A DNA stretch of 47,360 nucleotides, taken from positions 422,214 to 469,573 of the forward strand of contig NW_019774214.1 in NCBI RefSeq assembly GCF_001039355.2, read 5' to 3'. This DNA comes from Lingula anatina. Its lineage: Eukaryota > Brachiopoda > Lingulata > Lingulida > Lingulidae. Shown piece by piece: positions 21,701 through 31,720 of the stretch. Numbering within the stretch: position 1 is the first letter of the stretch; every line of letters starts with the position of its first letter. A program made the translations under genes and the position numbers. The notes beneath the pieces were generated by a model. The model was given only the letters and a program-made list of their open reading frames with translations. It was not told where the DNA came from and ran no database searches.

Positions 21701-23957
21701 GCCTCATTTAGGAAGCTGATGAAGTGTATTACAAATACTTTTCTTGTTCTGAGATAACCCCCTGGGGAGCACACCTGTATTTTAGGTCACCTGATTTCTA
21801 GGTGTCATCCAAGGTGAACAGACACAGGTGTACTAGTATACCTACAAGTGTGTGGGGGTGGGGGTGGGGAATAGTATCCAGAGTGATTAAAATATATGCT
21901 GGTACCAAATGCCTTGTGGAGAAAATTAATAAAATTCAAAATTTTTTAATTTCTTTTGGAATGATTAAGTTTTTAGAAATTTTATGAGAATATATATCTG
22001 CTTTAGACAATTAGAACTGTAAGTCACAAAAATTTCAATTATTGTGTTTTTTTAAAATGCAGCTCTAGCAGATGTCTGTATGGTTTGTGTACAATATTTT
22101 TGATTTTGATTGCTATTTTTTTCATACATTTAATTACAATGTACTATAGATAGTATAGGCAGTGTTTGTATATTCCAGTGGAGCCCAGTGAAGTCCCTGT
22201 GTTGACCACCCAGCAATTAAATGACCAGGGGTCAACAAAGTTCATGTGTTCTGGTCAGCTTGGACGTCCAGCCAAGGGGATCACATGGTACCGGACTCTG
22301 AATGGTCAGCAACAAAATAGGACCTCAGAGGCTCAGTCAAGTGACCCTGTCCTGAATGGTGATGGTTGTACATATAATGGACAGAGTGAGCTAAGAGTAG
22401 ATGTCTCGGCCTCTGATGATGGTGCACAGTTTACATGTATGATTGGACAGAAGTCAGCCAGTGTGTCACTTAGTAAGTAAAAATCAGCAGTAATTAATGA
22501 AGTATATCTAGGAAAAGAATTGTGCTGCAGTACTGTATAGTCACAGGGGCAAATCCAGAGCTATTTACTGACAGTCTTCCAAATTATCTTTGTTGATTCA
22601 TCCCCCAATTTTGACTGTCTTCCAACAGGAAAAATTGGATACCCGTCAATGTAAACCTGAAAATCTGACCATCTTCCGGAAGACCCAGAAGATGGCCTAA
22701 ATGCGCCTCTGAGTCATGCTAACATAGATTTAGTGAAATGCATAAAATTTAAATTCTTGTTGGTTTACCATGATGCAGAAAGAAAATGCTAAGAAATGTC
22801 ACTCCTGTCAGCATATCTCGCATTAAATAAGTTCTGACATTTTGATTTTGTTAACATTATCCAGTTACTAGTGATTTGGCTATTGTAAATTATATCCTTG
22901 AACAAGGAGCTTACTGGTAGTTTTAGACTGCATTTCCACAGATTTTAGATTGATCTATCCCCATGGGGAGTCTCACTAGTTTACTATCAGCTTAGCCGGC
23001 TTAAATGTCTGTCCCGCCTACTAAAAGCTGTAAGGGGGTAATTAACTACGGTGCGTGCTCGGCTAACAGCACTTTAGCATGAACCCCAAGGGAGTAAGGT
23101 TGATCCAGATGGATCGATCCAGACTGTGGGAATGCAGTCTTAGAGACCATTCTCAGACCCTATTGTACTAACTTTGGGTCGAACTATCTCCAAGGAGATT
23201 CTAGCTTAATTGCAATTAACTTAAGCGACTTAGACGTCTGTCACACCATCTGAAGCTGGAAGGGGTAAAACAATCATTTAGCAGCTTTATCAGGCGTACC
23301 AGACATCTAAGTCACATAAGCTGAAAACAATTTACTAGTAGTGAGAAACCCCATAGAGATGGACCGATCCTGTTAGATCAATCTCGGCATGGAAATCCAG
23401 TCTTAGTTTATACGTACCAGATAGCCCTGACCTGTATTTATTTTTCTTATTAAAAAAAAAAAAATCCTAATGATTGTTTAAGATGATAGTATATAGTTCT
23501 ACCATAGCTTTTTAAAAATCAGCAAAGATTTGTGTCATGGTTTGAATCCAGATATGCCTCATTTTAGACAAAAATATGGCTGTCTGTGATACAATGACAC
23601 TGCAATATTTCAGCTGCTGCCAGCAACCCTGAGATCACCTATACCACCACAGGTGCCCTCCCCATCATAGACTCAGCAATGGGCAGTGTGGAGTTTGTCA
23701 AAGGTTCAGCCGTCACTCTCATTTGCTCAGCCACTGGTGACCCTCAACCTAAATTCAAGTGGTTTTATCGTGAAGAGCTATCCAACACCAGAGAAGCACG
23801 AAGCGGAAATCGTGATAACTCGTCTGTTCTTAATCTTTATTACATTCAGAAACCTGGATACTATGAATGTCAGGCCAGTAACATTTTGAACCAGTTGAAC
23901 AATCTTCCAAGCAAGGTCCTGAGAATTACACTGTCCTCCCCCGCCACAGGGTCGTAA
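18755..23957 (+). CDS. Gene C: predicted secreted three-Ig protein, paralogue of the gene A ectodomain
   Basis: Exons are 18755-18836 (signal peptide), 19382-19708 (V-type Ig), 22179-22472 (Ig2) and 23614-23957 (Ig3 ending in a stop). Lengths of exons one to three and all phases match gene A. In Ig3 the donor found in gene A after LRISLS is absent; the frame reads on as SSPATGS and stops at 23955-23957. Nearby GT dinucleotides (GTCG, GTAACC) are not in phase 1. I see no transmembrane or kinase exon on the plus strand in the next several kb. The protein should therefore be secreted and could bind the same ligand as receptor A. Ig2 and Ig3 are almost identical to gene A, while the V domain differs in patches. 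It lies head-to-head with gene A/B. Confidence 0.8.
19856..20023. mobile_element. 168-bp element with CAGGGGCGGAT ends, present only in block copy 2
   Basis: The ends are CAGGGGCGGAT and ATCCGCCCCTG, flanked by GTCAT (19851-19855 and 20024-20028). Copy 1 has the uninterrupted site near 11838. The interior has GGCCGTCTTCTGGGTCTTC, shared with 1187-1360, 22544-22711 and a fragment near 30352-30390. Confidence 0.88.
22544..22711. mobile_element. CAGGGGC-family element in gene C intron 3
   Basis: It has the same family interior as 19856-20023, in inverted orientation. AGTCA flanks both ends (22539-22543 and 22712-22716), again a 5-bp duplication. Confidence 0.8.
22926..23139. mobile_element. Inverted-repeat element GACTGCATTTCCACAG in gene C intron 3
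   Basis: The ends GACTGCATTTCCACAG and CTGTGGGAATGCAGTC are inverted, flanked by TTA on both sides. The interior is homologous to 9599-9822. A 3-bp TTA flank would fit a PIF/Harbinger-type element. Confidence 0.78.
23143..23402. mobile_element. Adjacent relative of the GACTGC element
   Basis: It starts directly after the TTA that ends the previous element and finishes GGAAATCCAGTC before another TTA (23403-23405). The internal halves are imperfectly inverted (GACTTAGACGTCTG against CAGACATCTAAGTC). Confidence 0.6.
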
Positions 23958-24309
23958 CCAGAACTTTTGAAATTGTATGCACAGATTTTTCAAAATTCCC
24001 AGATACAGACTTAAGCAACAGATAAAGGGCAGATTAAAATATATGTGCCAAATATCATAGATTTATTTTCACCAGTTATAAAATCATTAAAGTTAAAATT
24101 ATTCCCAAGATTTAGTTAAGTTCATGTATATTATTTCACCTAGAATCAAGGCTTTTTCGTGGGTCGGGGTACAGGCCGTCCAAATTAGAGGGGTTAAAAA
24201 TTGAATGAAAAAAATATTTAAAAAAAAAGAATAAATCAAGGGGGAAGGGGGGTTATAAATAATCCATAATGATCTCTGGCTGACCCTCTTTCACGAACAA
24301 ACTCTCTAA

Positions 24310-25140
24310 AATAACAAGGCAGCAAAGCTGTCAAATGTACAGACAAAAAGCAGGAAATAACAAAATAGGCTACTGTCAATTCTGATGTAAAAGTACATTA
24401 TGTTAAACTGCAAATTCAACATCAAATTTTAATTATGCTCAACAGGTAATACCAATGTAAGTAAAATGTGTAACAAGCATAAGGCTTCAGGCCCATAGGA
24501 GTTCAAGTTCACACTTTGAAAATGTAAAACTTCCAGAAAAAGAAGTCAATTAGACTGCTTTTCCAACTCGAGCTACATTTTAGTCCTGTGTTTCTTTTTT
24601 AAAAGTTTGACAATCATAAGTAATATGGTTTTCCCATGATGGTCATCATGGCAGCAATACCCAAAATTGTGTTTTCTTCTATTTTGATGCAATATTTCAT
24701 AATGCTTAACAGCATAAAGACCATCAGTTTTTAATAATAAAATATACGTATCGTGGATTTTCAGAAAATGTGACTAGCATGGGTCTTCAAGCCCAAGGTG
24801 GTTCTAAGTCACACCTTGAAATTGCCAATATGTGAAAAATTAAATTTTCACAAAAAACTGATTAACTGCCAGAAAAATTTACCAAATAGACTGCACTGCC
24901 TAATGAAACTGTATTTTAGTCCCATGTTTCTTTCCTGTAAGTTTGAGAACAGTAAGTGACATAGTTTTCCTTAAATGGTCATCAAGGGAGCAGTGTCCAA
25001 AATAGGGGTTTCTTCAAATTTTGATGCAATATTACATAATGTTTAACAGGATAATAACCATCAATTTTTAATAATAAAATATTAGTATCATGGATATTCA
25101 GAAAATGTGACTAGCAAAGGTCTTCAGGCCCATGGAACTT
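24310..25140. repeat. Degenerate tandem copies of an interspersed repeat
   Basis: Blocks near 24310, 24650 and 24990 share TTTGATGCAATAT, AATGCTTAACAGCAT, the GTGACTAGCA and CCCATGG segments and GACTG...TTTTCCAACTCGAGC. Related single copies lie at about 2764-2960, 35340-35610, 41826-42120 and 42900-43080. Confidence 0.65.
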
Positions 25141-25173
25141 CAAAGTCACACCTTGAAAATGCCAAAATGTAGA

Positions 25174-25980
25174 CAAGACAGTACTGTCCTGAAATGCATT
25201 TTTTTCCATTTTTAACAATTTTTTAACATATAACAAAATTAACACTTTACTGCCATTTTTATATGATCAACTAAGAAAATTGATGAGATGGGAAAAATAT
25301 CAATAGAACAGTGTTTAATGTCCAATTTCCTCCATTCTGAGTTTCTGAACATAGTGAATGAATGAATGAATCTGACAAACTGCAATGATAAGAGTTTATT
25401 TCCATTTTTGAAACTCTATTATACAATACATGATAACAAGCTTACCATCATTTTTACATAATCAACTAACAATGTTGTAAAGATGCAGGAAATGTTAAAC
25501 AAAGACTTTTACGTATCTTATTAGTTAAATGATGAGACTGTTAACATGCCTAAGAATTGAATCTGAGGAAATGTGAAACAAGACAGTACTGTTATGAAAT
25601 GCGTTTATTTCCATTTTTAACACTTTTTTAACATAAAACAAAATTAACAGTTTACTGCCATTTTTATATGTTCAACTAAGAAAGTTGATGAGATGTGAAA
25701 AATATCAATAGAACAGTGTCAAATGTCCAATTTCCTCCATTCTGAGTTTCTGAACATAATGAATGATTGAATCTTACAAACTGCAATAATATGAGTTTAT
25801 TTCCATTTTTGACACTTTATTACACAATACACGATAACAAGTTTACCATCATTTTTACATAATCAACTAACAATGTTGTAAAGATGCAGGAAATGTCAAA
25901 CAAACACTTTTACGTATCTTATTAATTAAATAATGAGACTGTTAACATGCCTAAGAATTGAATCTGAAGAAATGTGAAAA
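25174..25980. repeat. Two tandem 405-bp repeat units
   Basis: CAAGACAGTACTGT starts at 25174 and again at 25579. The following 400 bases match closely, with scattered substitutions. No coding frame is kept. Confidence 0.85.
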
Positions 25981-26390
25981 AACAGCATAACTTATAAAAT
26001 AATGGCCCGATTATGCTGATTTTCGAACTTGACCTGCGTTTTAGTAAGATTGATTACTCCTGTGAGTTTCATGACAACAGGCCTATCAGTTTTCTTTGAA
26101 ATGTGTTAACAGTGTTGCATATATGCTGAAAAGTGAAAAAACAGCATAACTACTAAAATGGTGGCCCGATCATGCCGATTTTCGAACTTGACCTGCGTTT
26201 TAGTAAGATTGATTACTCCTGTGAGTTTCATGACAACAGGCCTATCAGTTTTCTTTGAAATGTGTTAACAGTGTTGCATATATGCTGAAAAGTGAAAAAA
26301 CAGCATAACTTCTACAATAATGGCCCGATCATGCTGATTTTCGAACTTGACCTGCGTTTTATGAATATTCATCAGCTCTGTAAATATAAA
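25981..26390. repeat. Tandem 159-bp repeat, about 2.5 units
   Basis: CAGCATAACT starts at 25983, 26142 and 26301, exactly 159 bases apart. Units contain TTTTCGAACTTGACCTGCG. A diverged unit lies at 46940-47100. Confidence 0.88.
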
Positions 26391-26640
26391 GCCAAAATGT
26401 AAAACTGTCTTCCACTTATGGTGTTAACGCTGAAAGTGCACGGCGACATCGACGGCGACATGAATGGCGACGGCGACGACAGACGCAGGTGATGGCAATA
26501 TGTACAGACACATCTGTGTCTGTACATAAAAATGAATATGAATGTTGCCTTTTCCGTCTCGCTCAGATAGCGAACGATCTTTGGCTTAAGATCTTCCACG
26601 AACGAAGCCTTAAAATTTAAAAAAAATTTACAAAAAAAAA
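26390..26640. other. GC-richer spacer
   Basis: This holds an irregular CGACGGCGAC-type stretch (about 26440-26490) and a near-palindrome (ATGTACAGACACATCTGTGTC... around 26500-26527). I see no gene. Confidence 0.4.
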
Positions 26641-27960
26641 AGCTATTTTGGGCACTGTCAACACAAATGATTTGAAAGGAAAATTTTTCAATTTACTTAT
26701 TATTTTCTTACTTACAAGAATGATTCTTAGGACTGACATACAGTTCACATTGGAAAACCAGCTAATTATAATTGTTTTTCTTGGATTTATGCAGTTTGTG
26801 AAATTTGTATCTTTCTCATTCTGGCATTTTCAGTGTGTGAATTTAAACTCTCATTGGCCTGAATCCATCTGATAGTTACATGTTCAAATTTTTACAGTCT
26901 GTAAGTTACCCATTGTGCATAATTAAAATTTGGTGCTGACTTTGCTGTTTTTCTACATGCACTGTTATAATACTGTTGTATGCATGCACAAGGAGTTGAA
27001 AAGATAAACCAAGTGAAGTGTCAACATGAGTTGTTGTTGGTCAGTATAGTGCATAAAGTGTTGATTTTGATCAAATACAACAAATTAAACTGATCTAGTA
27101 ATACTGAAATGGCTTTTAAATATCTGTTCCTTTAGGTAACTATACAAATACTAGCAATAATGCTGGTGCTTCATATTAATAAGTAGCTAAAGAGTGCAAA
27201 GCCAACTCTCTAGATTCCATAATTTATTTAAATGAAGAGATTGGAGATGGTGAAAGCCTGTGAAAATAAAGAAGGTTGATCTTGTATTTTAAGCTGTGTT
27301 GTCTTCAAGATTCCCTTGGCCATTTATGCATGACCTTGATCTAAGAGATTTTCCGAAAATTTAAGAATCAAGTTCCAGTTTACACTAGACTTATTGTGTG
27401 CGTGCATGTGTGTCATGGCGTATACCACGATGAATTAACCAGTTTGGAATCATATGTGCAAGTATGTATCATCAATAAAAAGGGCATTTGAAGAATGTAA
27501 ATAAAGGCAATAACTATATTAAAGCACAATACTTTCTTATTAAATATTATAATTTTATTTGCCAAATAGTAAAAAGTAATAAAAATATTAAATATTCATG
27601 AGAAAAAGGAAGAGAAGAACTCGAGTTATGGGTGCGACAATAATGGTATATATGTAATTCATCACTGGACGATAGAGGCAATCTATGCCAAAAAAAGACC
27701 TGTACAGTGCCGCCTGTTACACATATAAACGGTGTAAAAAATATCAAAGCTTTATGCTTAAATTAAGCCCCACTAAAGTAACCTAGCTGTTTCATGAAAA
27801 TACTTTATTGTTTCATTTTTGAGAAGCCAGAACCAACTCTCAAAACAAGGAAATTGAATCTAATGTTATGTTGGCTCATTCTAGCCCAATCAAAACATCT
27901 TACATCACTTTTAGCTGCAATAAACCCTTAATAGATCTATATACTACTCTTTACCAGGGC
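26640..27960. repeat. 3' flank of gene D, homologous to 44370-45770
   Basis: The stretches 26640-27090 and 27330-27960 match 44370-44800 and 45150-45770 in order and orientation. The first part is also a dispersed repeat (about 10130-10300 and 18290-18450). It has no open gene; it marks a duplicated gene block. Confidence 0.75.
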
Positions 27961-28029
27961 TGTAGTTATCATTGTGGACATTTTTTGCTGAGGTGACCCT
28001 GTTACGTTAGGCCAGGAGGAAACAATTAA

Positions 28030-28330
28030 CTCTGCCCGCGCGCAGGCTTTGTACTCGCTCTGCAGGAGCTACGCTTTGCATCGATGTATTAACTGCTCGT
28101 TACGCAACCCGTCTAAGGCTCCGCTATCTGCTGAAACTAGCCACGTGATTAAGGCCATAGCAATTAACTGTCTTGATTGCTGTCAAGCGGACTTAGACTG
28201 GACCTGCCAATTGGCAGTACCTGAGCAGTTATGCAAACAATTACCAGCCATGCAATCAGCCTTGAGATTCCATTACAGGGTGACATATCAGACCAAAATG
28301 ACTGTATACATTTGTCTATTTATATAGAGA
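28030..28330. other. CpG-rich island of unknown nature
   Basis: This stretch is clearly richer in G, C and CpG (CCCGCGCGCAGG near 28035) than its surroundings. A 92-codon open frame (28049-28327, plus) has no family features I recognise. It is absent from the homologous flank of gene E, so it is probably inserted. Confidence 0.35.
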
Positions 28331-28348
28331 CATACCTGTGAATATCTG

Positions 28349-29012
28349 TGGAAAATCAATCTGTTGCCCTGGTAGAGGGTATATATATAGATCGATCTAT
28401 ATACCATTTCCAATAGATTGTGCTAATTACCAGACAGTACAGTCACTTTGCAATCCAAAGCATGCATGCTCTCTATAATGAGAAGATTTAAAGGGGTCCT
28501 TTGGGTCAGTCTGAGCCAACTCCCATGGTCAGTGAATAGCCAACACTTCATAGGAAATTATCTTGAAAAATAAGTACCATGCATGGAACTTTTGACAGTC
28601 AAAATGGTTTTTATGAGTGCATTCAGAACACTGGACTGATTGACCCCTGGATCAAATATGGCCACCAGCTTAAAAACTTGCCTCTTAATTCACGATTAGA
28701 CACTGGATAGATTCCCCTCAGAAATTACTCAATTAACAAGCATGCAAGTGGGTCGGCCATATTTGATCTGTGGATCTGTTAGTTCGCTGTTCTGAATACT
28801 CTCTTTTAACGCTCCTTGCTAAAAATAAAACTGCTATTTGGTTGCTATGTGTCACAAATAACAGCGCTACTCCCGCCCTTGAGTGGACATTTTAAACTCG
28901 TTTTGGCAGACTGAATATTTTGCTTTCAAATATGAGTATATATTCACTCTGATATACATGTATCTCATATGATACTGAGTATACCTCGACCAGGGCAACA
29001 GATTGATTTTTC
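28349..29012. mobile_element. Foldback element with nested inverted repeats
   Basis: The outer arms 28349-28382 and 28979-29012 are near-exact reverse complements (AAAATCAATCTGTTGCCCTGG). A second, looser pair lies inside (28615-28662 with 28755-28803). No coding sequence is seen. It is absent from the gene E flank. Confidence 0.6.
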
Positions 29013-29176
29013 ACACATGTTTCGAGATAAACAGACAGTCATTTGGCTCTGTGTGGATTTTCCCGTTTTTCTTTATATAATCTGCCACCCTGGTATAGAG
29101 GGTATACTCATGATATTGGGCAAAGCTACAATGTCTACTGATGACCGAATGAGACCACATGTATTTGAAATATTCT

Positions 29177-31720
29177 TCAACATTTTTCTTCCGCATTGTA
29201 CTTGTCGATGTCCTCGTACAGTTTTTCCTCAAACTTTCCCAGAGTAAGAACATCGCTGTCTGAGGCCAGGAGGACATCCAAGGAATTAACGATGTCTTTA
29301 AATGTTGAACGTGCACTTGGGACCTCTTCCCAGCAGGACGACATGATGATGTACCTGGAGTGAGAAGTAACACACAGGGAGTCGGACTATAAGTAATTGA
29401 GACATTATTGCTCATGATTCAGTAAAATTAAACTTGCCAAGCATTACAATTTGTAATACACATACATATTTATATATCAAAATTAACATTGTATACTTAC
29501 ATGCCCAGTGAACAGTGTGGTGGTTGTGGCATCCGGTATCCTTCAGTTATAGCTTCCATCACCTGCTTGGCTGACATACCAGGATAGGGACTGGAACCTA
29601 ACCAATACAAGCAGCAGTGAGAATTGTACTCATGTAAAATACTGCAAAAATTGTCACTAATAAATAAAAGAAACTATACTTAGCAATCTGATCAAGATTA
29701 CTGAAGATACACATTGTGTGAATGAAAATTCAGTGCCAAATATTACACAAATGATAATAATGATAATATTAATATTCAGACAGATAATAATTATAATAAC
29801 ATTTATTATTTACTTATTCATTTACTGTTTGCACCACATTCCTGGGATACAGAAGATATTTATTGAAAGGATACAAGATATTGAATAACAATCTGTAATT
29901 CTCAAAATTAAAATACAACAGTCATACATGGCATCAGAAAAGCACAATAACCCCTTGAACAATAGAACACAAGTGATCACAGTTTCACAATGCTTGTTTG
30001 CTAAACCTTCTTTCAATATAATAACATGTACTTTCCAAGACTTTTATGAGCTTCACCATCTGGCAATCTTACCCAGTGTGACAATCTCCCAGAGCAAGAC
30101 GCCATACGCCCAGACATCAGACTGTGTGGTAAATATGTTGTCAAATAGAGCTTCTGAGGACATCCAGCGAATTGGCAAGCGTCCCTGTGAAAGAAAAACA
30201 TAAAACGTACCTTATATCTGTCAAGTGGTTATTGCAATTGTCATTTGATAACACCTGTCTATTTACACATCCTTACAATGCATTTAAAAATATGCAGCTA
30301 TACTTTAATTGGCAAACACTAAATATATGCTGCTTAAAATTGTACATCCCCTGGGGTTGATTGAGGCCGTCTTCTGGGTCTTCCGGAATCATGTAAATCA
30401 CGAGCAGTAACACTTCTTGAAGTCTGCTAGTACTGATAATGGATAAAATAACTATCCAAGATTGCTAATGCTAAGTTTCAGGTCAGAATGCAAAGTAAAT
30501 ATATTTTGGTTTTTATGTACAAAAGCATTTACTAACCTGCGATTGTTTTTCGTAAGTGTGGGTTTTGATGACATCCTTTGCAAAGCCAAAGTCCGAAATC
30601 TTGCAGGTCCTATCTTCAGCTACCAAAATGTTTCGTGTAGCAAGGTCTCGGTGGAGAATCTACAATGTAAATATTGAGATTGTTGATCTCACAGTGTAAT
30701 GAAAATAATAGCACATCTTATTTTCTTTTAAAGTTTATTAGAAAGTGATCTTTACTGACTATGAGGCAAAAAATGGTAATATAGAAAATGGACAAAATAA
30801 GCAATAAGAAAGAATTATCTGCTTTCATAAGACAATTGTTTATCCTAGCTTACCGCCATTGATGAAAGATATGACATTCCATTAGCCACATCTAATGCAA
30901 ACTTTATCAGATCATGTGGTGTCAAGGAGGAGCTGATCCCATGTAAATTCCCATACCGCACTTCCCGTTTTGAACGGTCATTTCGTAGGTAGTCCTGGAG
31001 ATTTCCATTTGGAAGGTACTCGACAATAATCAATGGCACAGCTAAAATAAATCACTTCAATTTATCTTCAAAGAATTTGTCAATTTACTTTAAGGTTGGA
31101 AGTTTACCATTTATATACAGGTGTTCCAAAGGAAGCTATTGAAATTGCAAAAAAAAAGCAGAAAAAATTCTGAAGTAAACGGGTTCATACTCAGTACTTT
31201 ACTTTTATGGTGCGTATTCTTCACCACTGACGTAATTATTATTAACGCAGTTATATGTCTACATACCATCATCTCGAGTGCAGGATCCTAAAAGCTCAAC
31301 CACGTTTGGGTGAGTTTGGATTTTCAACATCACTTTCAGTTCTTTCATCATCTCACTGCAGAGGGATGTGTCACTTGTATCTACAAATATAAGTTTATCT
31401 TATTGAAGAACATGCTGAAATCATCTGACTTTTAATGGACTGAAGTATCATATCGCAACTATTGTTGAAATCAATATTTACCCTTTGCAGTTTTAACAGC
31501 AGCAATGCTCCAATTGTATTTTCCATCTAGATTGAAAATGCTGCCCCTAAAGACTTGGCTAAAAGCCCCGCTTCCTATCTTTTCCATCAACTTGATATTC
31601 TGTCTTCTTATCTCCACATCTCTCTCCAGAATCTCTGCATACAGTGGCTCTTCCATCGGCTTAAACTTTAAGATTAAATTCATATAAATATCAACATCAA
31701 TACAAGGCATCCAGATGAGA
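29177..31720 (-). CDS. Gene D tyrosine kinase exons and C-terminus
   Basis: Seven exons match gene A in length: 31482-31720, 31267-31380, 30854-31041, 30537-30659, 30073-30184, 29501-29597 and 29177-29354. The P-loop reads [11 protein letters not shown], with serine for the last glycine of GxGxxG. AVK, the helix C glutamate, [15 protein letters not shown] and [12 protein letters not shown] are present. The last exon ends with a short tail, [17 protein letters not shown], and TGA at 29177-29179. The 5' edge of the first kinase exon is uncertain because sequence outside it is unrelated to gene A; an element of the GGCCCGTAGCCAG family sits directly upstream. Confidence 0.88.

Noticed and set aside
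25981-26390. Regular 159-bp units as a possible CRISPR array
   Set aside because: The whole unit is repeated with no unique spacers, and the DNA is animal nuclear.
26372-26872. Open frames around 26.4-26.9 kb
   Set aside because: They are low-complexity or repeat sequence; the frame is broken in the homologous copy near 44.4 kb.
29011-29415. 134-codon minus-strand frame over the last gene D exon
   Set aside because: It is the wrong frame of the kinase exon; the correct frame gives [12 protein letters not shown] and matches gene E.
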